Of a DNA stretch of 64,000 nt, positions 58,150 through 64,000 are shown piece after piece. Below the pieces are notes generated by a model. It searched no databases and was not told where the DNA came from. It saw only the letters and a list, made by a program, of their open reading frames with translations. Every line of letters starts with the position of its first letter. The first letter of the stretch is position 1. This stretch comes from Paraherbaspirillum soli. Lineage in GTDB: Bacteria > Pseudomonadota > Gammaproteobacteria > Burkholderiales > Burkholderiaceae_D. The stretch spans positions 14,627-78,626 of the forward strand of contig NZ_JBHSMT010000021.1 of NCBI RefSeq assembly GCF_042654985.1, given 5' to 3'. The position numbers and the translations under genes were made by a program.

Positions 58150-60453
58150 CTATTGAGCAGAAAGTCCTATTGCTCCACCAATAGCAGCACCTGGTGGGCC
58201 AGCAATACACATCCCTCCCACTATTAACCCTCCTACGATTATCCCGCCCACTACATTTTGGCAAATAGGTCCACACATTTCCTTCTTCGTTTCTTTTGGC
58301 CAATCGGCTGGCTTTTTCTTTCGTACTTTTTTGCCATTTGGATCCTTGCAAATAATATAGTTAGGATCCTTGGGATCTTCTCTACAGTGTTTATAAGGGG
58401 TATTTGTGCCAATACCAGAAGAATTACCAACACCACCATTGCCAGCCAGTCCAAAAGAATCCATATAGCTCAATGGATTTTGATCCACGTATCCATATAA
58501 ATGATTTAGTCCCTGCGCTTCTGTAATAACAGGAAGACCAAGCGAGATAGCGACATCCAATTCAGGGATATCGTAATTTCTTGTTATCCCAATCGGATCG
58601 CTTTCGACGTACCGCCCCTGCTGCGGATCATAGTCCCGGTAGTAATTGTAAAAATTATTGGTCTCTTTATCGTACAGCTGTCCCGGAAAGCGCTGGTTGT
58701 ACATGAAGGCTCCCAGCCCACTTGGATTCTCATCCGGCGGCTGCAAGCCGAACGGATCGGCATTGTCCCAACGCCACACCATCTGGTTGTCGGTCGCCTG
58801 CGTAATCACCCGGGGCGTATTGATATGGTCGGCATAAACGTAGTACACATTCGTTGCCGTGGTTTGATTCGCGCCAGTGCCGGTCACCGTTTGTTTCAAC
58901 ACCGCTACTGGCAAGTCGCCCAGATACACCGTCTCTTCGATCACTTGGCCATTGGCGTCGTATTCGCCGATCAAATGACCAGCTTCGTCATACACATAGC
59001 TGTTGCTACCGGTTGCGACGATCGCTGCCGGGCCTTGTTTTTGCACCCGCTGATCGAGGCCGTTATGACTGTAGCTGACGGTATTGCCGGCGTTGGTCGC
59101 ACTGATCATACGGCCACGGTCGCTGTAGGTGTAGCTGATACTACCGTCGCTGAGCAAATTGCCGGCGGCATCAAAGCTGTTGCTCTTGGCTGGCGCTGGT
59201 CCGGTCGTCGCGCTGAGCCGGTTGCTGCTGGCGGCGATCGTGTTGGCATAAGTGCTGCCGCCGAACGTCGCTTGAGTGCGGTTGCCGCTGGCATCGTATT
59301 GGAAATTCTGGTTGTTGGCGCCGCTGCTGCCGGTGACGCTGGTCAGCCGATCCAGGTTGTCATAGCCTTAGCCTTGGTTGTAATTGGCCGGGGCGTTGCT
59401 GCCGGTGCCGCTGCCGATGTGGCTGCTGCTGACGATCCGGCCGGCGGCGTCGTAGCTGACGCTGCGATTGGTGCCGTTGTTCAGCAGGTCGCCGAGCGGA
59501 TAGCTGGTGATGCGGCCGTCGAGGTCGATGCCACGGGCGTAAGTGCTGCTGCTCAACGCATTGCTATTGCCCCAGGTCCAGGCATTGACCGCGCCGAACG
59601 CTTGATAACCGATGCCGGTCAATAGCGCAATGTTGCTACCGCTGTTGGTGCCGCCGCCGCTGGCATTGGTCGGGTTCAGGCTCAGGCTATTGACGCGGCC
59701 AGCGGCGTCATAACCGTAGTTGATCCGGTTGCCGCTCGGATAAGTCATGCTGGTGCGTTTGCCGACCGTGCTGCCGCTGCTGCCATAGGTATAGCTGGTG
59801 GTGCTGGCTGTGCTGCCGATGGTTTGGACTTTGCTCAGCAGGCGGCCGAAGCCGTCATACGCGTAGCTGGCTTGGCCCGAGCCGTCGATCATCCGCGTCA
59901 GGTGGCCTTTCGCATTTTGCGCACCACTCGCGCCGCCGTCATATTCGAACTGGGTCGCGGCACCGCTGCCGTAGTCGATCCGGGTCAGCCGATTCAGCGC
60001 ATCGTAGCTGTAGCTGGTAGTCTTGCCGCGGGCGTCGGTGCGGGTCTTCAAGTTACCGGCTTCATCAAACGTCTTGCCAGTGCTGCCGGTATCGGGGCTG
60101 GTCAGCGCGGTCTGGTTGCCGAGGCCGTCAGTGCTGTAGCTGGTGACCAGATTTCTCGGGTCGGTGACTGTACTCAATTGGTCCTGACCGTCATAGCTGT
60201 AGCTGATGGTCGGGCTGCTGCCGCCAGCGGTCGGGGCCGGTTGCGTTTGCTGCATCAGGCGGCCCAGCGTGTCGTAGCTTTGCGTCGTCACATGGCCCAA
60301 CGGATCGGTAATCTTGGTCCGATTACCCATCGCGTCGTATTCATAACTGGTAGTCGTGTTTTGCTGCGCGACTGACGCGCCAGCCAGCGTGAACAAGACG
60401 GCACCGACGATGGTCTTGATGCGCTGTTGATTCAAAGTGAAACGCCCTCTCAT
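58150..60453 (-). pseudogene. RHS-repeat protein with in-frame stop
   Basis: One frame runs from ATG 60453 to the stop at 58150, broken by a TAA at 59368-59370 where YD-type repeats continue (PANYNQG, then GYDNLDRLTSVTG). A Tyr codon to stop change would explain it. The 5' part (361 codons) has a signal peptide and many RHS/YD repeats; the 3' part ends with the conserved RHS core (NNFYNYYRDYDPQQGRYVES, DPIG) and a variable tip of about 100 residues with a glycine-rich hydrophobic stretch (VVGGIIVGGLIVGG). It overlaps the upstream RHS gene by 4 bases (ATGA). Confidence 0.75.
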
Positions 60454-62758
60454 TGCGCGGCTCCGGTAATTTGTTGTAAGCGGTTCAACGCGTCGATGAC
60501 GCGGCTGGTCTGACGTGCCAGGCTTCCGCTCGGGTCTTTGACTTGCTCGCTGATCCGGTTGCCCATGTTGTCGAGCGTGTAGACGATGCTGTTGCCGAGA
60601 CTGTCGGCGATCTTGGTCAAGCGGTGCGCCAGGTCGTAGCTGTAGTTGACGGTCGACGCATTCGGCAGCGTGACCTGGGTCAGCTGGCCGACGCCGTCGT
60701 AGCTGTAGCTGGTGGTTTCGGTCGTGCCGTTGGCGCTGACGCTCTTGGCGGTCAGCCAGCCGCGCGGGCTGTAGCTGAGTTGCGTGGTGACGCCATTGGC
60801 ATCGGCGATGCTACCGACGCGGCCATTGGCATCGTAGTTCGACAAGGTCGTCACTTGGCCGACGGCGTTGGTGATCGTGCTCAGATTGCCGTTGCTGTCG
60901 TAGGCATAGGTCGTCTTGTCGGCGACATCGGTGCGCGGGCCGGTGGCGGTCAGTAGCTGACCGAGGTTGTTGTAGGTGTAGCTCCAGGTACGGGCGCTGC
61001 CGGTCACGGTCGGCGCCAAGCCTTGCGCGCCAGTCGCATCACTGGTCGCTTGCTCGGTCTTGCTCAACAGATTGCCGGATGCATCGTAGGCATAAGTCGT
61101 CACGCGCTTCGGCTCGGCGATTCTGACCGGCAAGCTGAAAGTCGAGTGCCATTGGGTGCTGATGGTGCGCGCTTGCGGCGTGCCGGACGCTTCGACCCGG
61201 CTGGTTTCCAGATNNNNNNNNNNNNNNNNNNNNNNNNNNNNNNNNNNNNNNNNNNNNNNNNNNNNNNNNNNNNNNNNNNNNNNNNNNNNNNNNNNNNNNN
61301 NNNNNNNNNNNNNNNNNNNNNNNNNNNNNNNNNNNNNNNNNNNNNNNNNNNNNNNNNNNNGTAACTGATGTTGCTGGCCGCGGCGCCGCAACCGGCACCG
61401 CCCGGCTGGGATACGCCGGTGCTTTTGACGGCACCGAGGATGGTCTGGAAATTGTAGGTGCGCGAGGTTCCCAATGGGTCGATCACCGTCGTGCTGTTGG
61501 CGGTATAGCTCAGGCTCGCCTTGTCGGCGCCGACGGCATGCTCGGTCGAAATCGCTTTGCCGCTTGCATCGTAATGATAGGTCGCATCGCGTGAACCAGT
61601 CTCGTCGATGATGCCGGTTATCAGATAAGGGATCGTTGCGCCGCCGATGTAGGCCGGCTCGTTGTAGAGATAGGTGCGCGTGGCGCCGCCCGGATACGTG
61701 ACCGTGACAAGTTGACCCTGCGCGTCGTAGCCATATTGGTAGAGGCTGCCGTTCGGATCGGTCAGCGTCGCGATCCGGTTTTTAGCGTCATAGGCGAAAC
61801 CCAGACGATGACCGAAGCTATCCGTCACCGTCGCCAAACGTCCCTGGCTGTCGTAAGCCAAGGTTTGCGTCAGGCCGGAACGGGCAACAATTTTCAGCAG
61901 CTTGCCGTTGGCATCGTAGGTCTCGACTTCGTCGCCTTGCGGTGAAACATACTGGTAGCCGCTGGTTTTACCGTCGCTGCCGGTGAGTGTGGTCAGCTTG
62001 CCGGTGATGTTAGCGGTGGCCGTGAATGCGCCGCTGCTACCATCGAAATAGATAATCTTGCCGTCGGGGCGATAGAGCAGCGCGTAGTTGGATCCATTCA
62101 AATACAGCCCGATCGAGCGGTCGTAGGTCGTGCTCCAGTTGGCCCCGAGCGCGCCGTTCTGGATTTGCAAACCGGCGTTGTAGGTGCGCTGGAATCTCAA
62201 CGTAGATGAGCCTGCACCGACGTAATCCACTTCGATCCGGTACATATTGCCGGTGGCGGGATTGATCGGATCACCAATCTTAGGGCAATGGTCACCGTTG
62301 TTTTCCGGGTTGGTTGTCCAATTTCCAGAACAGGCGTCTGGCCCTATCCAACCGTTCCATGTAAATCCGCTTGGGCATAAAGCCATCTGCGGTACTGACC
62401 CTCCCCCCTCGCGAACTTCACCTGTGGCCAATATTTTAAAAAGGCAATTAGCATATGGGTGATCAGATTGCCACTGCCCAGAAGGCCCTTGGGAATAGTT
62501 ATACCGTCCAAAAGTCACATGATCGAAAACGGCTAACGGGGAATCCCAACCATATGTTTTAGTAAATTCTGAGGAGGCACATGCCTCCTCCGCAGATGGA
62601 TACGTATTGTTTGTGAGGACAGTCGCCTTCCAATAAGTTTGTGCCGGCGGCACAGTAGTCGCCTGTGTCATGGCTGTATTGGCAATCAAAACTACGCCGA
62701 TACAGAACCGACACAAAAAGCGCCCGAGTGTAGGCCTAAGACTGCGATAGATACCCAT
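60450..62758 (-). CDS. RHS-repeat protein crossing an assembly gap
   Basis: Begins MGIYRSLRPTLGRFLCRF with a signal peptide (about 1-34), then a DUF6531-like segment (GDPINPATGNMYRIEVDYVG) and YD repeats. The N run 61214-61360 breaks it; the reading frames on the two sides differ, so the gap length is not exact. The 3' part ends SRVIDALNRLQQITGAAQ. It overlaps the next RHS gene by 4 bases. These proteins form large beta-cages that can hold toxins, or act as surface proteins. Confidence 0.72.
61214..61360. other. Assembly gap (147 N)
   Basis: All bases are N. It lies in repeat-rich RHS sequence and the frame changes across it, so the true length and sequence are unknown. Confidence 0.99.
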
Positions 62759-62961
62759 TATTGTTGTGCTCCTGTTATTTGCTTTAAGCGATTCAACGCG
62801 TCGATCACGCGGCTGGTCTGGCGCGCCAAGGCACCGCTCGGATCTTTGACTTGTTCACTGAACCGGTTGCCCATGCTGTCGGGCGTGTAGGCGATGCTGT
62901 TGCCCAGACGGGCAACGACAGTTGGTTGTGTGATGGGCAGGACCGCAAGCGTGATGTGCAT
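62758..62961 (-). pseudogene. Truncated RHS C-terminal fragment
   Basis: 67 codons; the last 48 match the C-terminal end of the adjacent RHS protein (LGNSIAYTPDSMGNRFSEQV versus LGNSIVYTLDNMGNRISEQV, and SRVIDALNRL in both). It overlaps the RHS start at 62758 by 1 base. It is the tail of a lost RHS gene, showing that the array expanded by tandem copying and then decayed. Confidence 0.7.
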
Positions 62962-63069
62962 ATTCGTTCCTGTTTAGCCGGAATATTCTTCCATTAGCTC
63001 GAATATCGACCGCCACGTAGGGGCGAAACTATATTTCGAATAAGAAATATTTGCAATGAGGGAAATACT

Positions 63070-63420
63070 TATAGGCGCCGCTGGGCGGCGTCGGAGCTTT
63101 TGGCGTTGGTCTCGGCTTTCCGAAAATCGGCGTTGGTTCTCTGAGCATCAACGTCGACCTTCCGAAGTACTCCGTTGAGCTTCCGAAGTCCGGCACCTCC
63201 CCTATTTGGTGCAAGGCCGAGCTGCCGAAGTCGGACATCGAGCCTCCGAAGCCCGACATCGAACTTCCGAACGTCGACGGCGACTCTTTTAGCATCGACG
63301 CCGCCCCTATTTGGTGCAATGCTGAGCTTCCGAAGCAGGACATCGAACCTCTGAAGCAGGACATCGAGCCCCCGAACGTCGACGCCGATTCTTTTAGCGT
63401 CATTGGCGACCCGCCGGACT
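63070..63420. repeat. Degenerate ~18-bp minisatellite
   Basis: Many variants of GACATCGAGCCTCCGAAG, with CCCTATTTGGTGCAA inserts, fill this stretch; long frames across it are compositional. It ends at the palindrome at 63425-63518. A short similar run precedes the matching palindrome at 47773. Confidence 0.65.
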
Positions 63421-63540
63421 ACCGTAGGGCGGATGAGCGTAGCGTTATCCGCCGCCTGATGTACCACAAGTGCTTGACGCATCCAAAACGGCGGATAACG
63501 CTGCGCTCATCCGCCCTACCGACGGTGGCGGTCAGCGGTT
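63402..63540. repeat. 30-bp palindrome, copy 2
   Basis: Arms at 63425-63454 and 63489-63518. Near-identical to 47750-47888. Confidence 0.8.
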
Positions 63541-63882
63541 GGTCGGGCGCTGTCTGGCGATCAAGTCATTCAGGTAATTGACGCTGGTCTCGGATTTGTC
63601 CAATACCGCTTCGGTCGAGCCCATCATCCAGCGCAGCATCAGGTCGACATCGCAAGCGTTCAACGGCGGCGGACAGTCGGGATCGCAGTGCTCTTGCGCC
63701 AGATGGTTGGCATGCAGCATAGCCAGCCCCTTGTAAATTCCCTGGCACATGTCCAGCGTGAACGCGATGCATTGCGCCGCTTGATCGGTGCGCAAGTCTT
63801 TGTCCAACCATGAGAAAGGCTGGTGCTCTGGGATATCCGGGATGGGTGGGAATGGGCGAGGCTTCTTCTTACTACTAGTCAT
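63532..63882 (-). CDS. Small protein of unknown function (intact paralogue)
   Basis: 116 residues, starting MTSSKKKPRPFPPIPDIPEH with AGGAG before the ATG at 63882. The middle has the family core QCIAFTLDMCQGIYKGLAML and HANHLAQEHCDPDCPP, and the end NDLIARQRPTNR. Soluble; possibly a DUF3077-like protein. A frameshifted paralogue is at 47887-48227. A group II intron end lies just upstream. Confidence 0.65.
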   Translation of the reverse strand: MTSSKKKPRPFPPIPDIPEHQPFSWLDKDLRTDQAAQCIAFTLDMCQGIYKGLAMLHANHLAQEHCDPDCPPPLNACDVDLMLRWMMGSTEAVLDKSETSVNYLNDLIARQRPTNR

Positions 63883-63933
63883 GTCGGTCTCCTAGCGGTT
63901 GATGAATCCGCGCCCCGCCGTCTGGCGTGGGTG

Positions 63934-64000
63934 ATCGAGTCGCCCAAAGGAACCTCCCCTTCAGGCTCTCACAGAACCGGACGTGAACCTCTCGATTCAT
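63934..64000 (-). ncRNA. 3' end of a group II intron (domains V-VI)
   Basis: On the minus strand the sequence ATGAATCGAGAGGTTCACGT (from 64000 down) forms a domain V-like hairpin (TGAATC, GAGA loop, GGTTCA), followed by CCGGTTCTGTGAGAGCCTGA and a GGGGAGG...CCTTTGGG region, ending GCGACTCGAT near 63934. This is the typical 3' end of bacterial group II introns. The rest, including any reverse transcriptase gene, lies beyond the window. Confidence 0.72.

Noticed and set aside
63070..63482. Long frames across the CTCCGAAG repeats.
   Set aside because: They exist in several frames because of the repeat unit; composition explains them.

Overview
The window looks like chromosome from a betaproteobacterium of the order Burkholderiales, most likely family Oxalobacteraceae (Collimonas/Herminiimonas/Janthinobacterium type). 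This is inferred from GC-rich housekeeping genes, the recA-recX-DUF2889-sucC-sucD order followed by PP2C, FHA and pilin genes, and the protein content. I could not run a search, so the genus is not fixed. A 147-base run of N (61214-61360) shows this is a draft scaffold.

Region 1 (1-6.4 kb) is host backbone: ilvE, a small zinc-finger protein, a SnoaL-like protein, a cupin, a YheT-type hydrolase, a protein of unknown function, a BepA-like M48 protease and moaC. Two copies of a roughly 120-bp palindromic element sit between these genes.

Region 2 (about 6.28-24.12 kb) is an integrated element. It entered the 3' end of moaC and left a duplicated moaC tail at 23981-24121, offset by 17,703 bases from the left copy. 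Two tandem tyrosine recombinases lie at the left end. The body is a decayed T7-like prophage: an antirepressor, the C-terminal remnant of a T7-type endonuclease I, an intact 968-residue internal virion protein with a C-terminal muramidase domain, and the C-terminal remnant of a T7-type large terminase. Among these lie cargo genes: a translationally coupled pair made of a Cys/His-rich protein and a family-A-polymerase-like palm protein, an orphan RES-domain protein, a serine resolvase with its own repeat array, a PDZ lipoprotein, an ATGA-coupled pair of a SLATT-like two-helix membrane protein and a proline-rich mini-protein, and a type VI secretion cassette (PAAR, ADP-ribosyltransferase-like toxin, candidate immunity protein).

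Region 3 (24.2-35.2 kb) is host backbone on the minus strand. It holds two Wzy_C-family glycan ligases (one of PglL/TfpO type) next to a sigma-54-driven type IV pilin gene, which suggests pilin glycosylation. FHA and PP2C signalling proteins follow, then sucD-sucC, a DUF2889 gene, recX and recA with a LexA box.

Region 4 (35.2-43.6 kb) is a cobalamin uptake and salvage cluster on the minus strand in two blocks (bluB-btuC-btuD-cobU-btuF and cobT-cobS-cobC), split by a secreted M4 metalloprotease gene on the plus strand.

Region 5 (43.8-56.2 kb) holds a secreted gamma-glutamyltransferase, a tandem duplication carrying small Ala/Lys/Glu-rich secreted proteins, an acyltransferase next to an NHL-propeller/LytM fusion protein, and an hglS-type gene with a D-2-hydroxyglutarate dehydrogenase-like gene and a LysR regulator. 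The last three form a plausible lysine-degradation unit.

Region 6 (56.2-64 kb) is a polymorphic-toxin zone. It has tandem RHS genes (one crossing the assembly gap, one with an in-frame stop, one reduced to a tail), small downstream genes bordered by duplicated hairpin segments, degenerate repeats, a small protein gene whose paralogue at 47.9 kb is frameshifted, and the 3' end of a group II intron running off the right edge.
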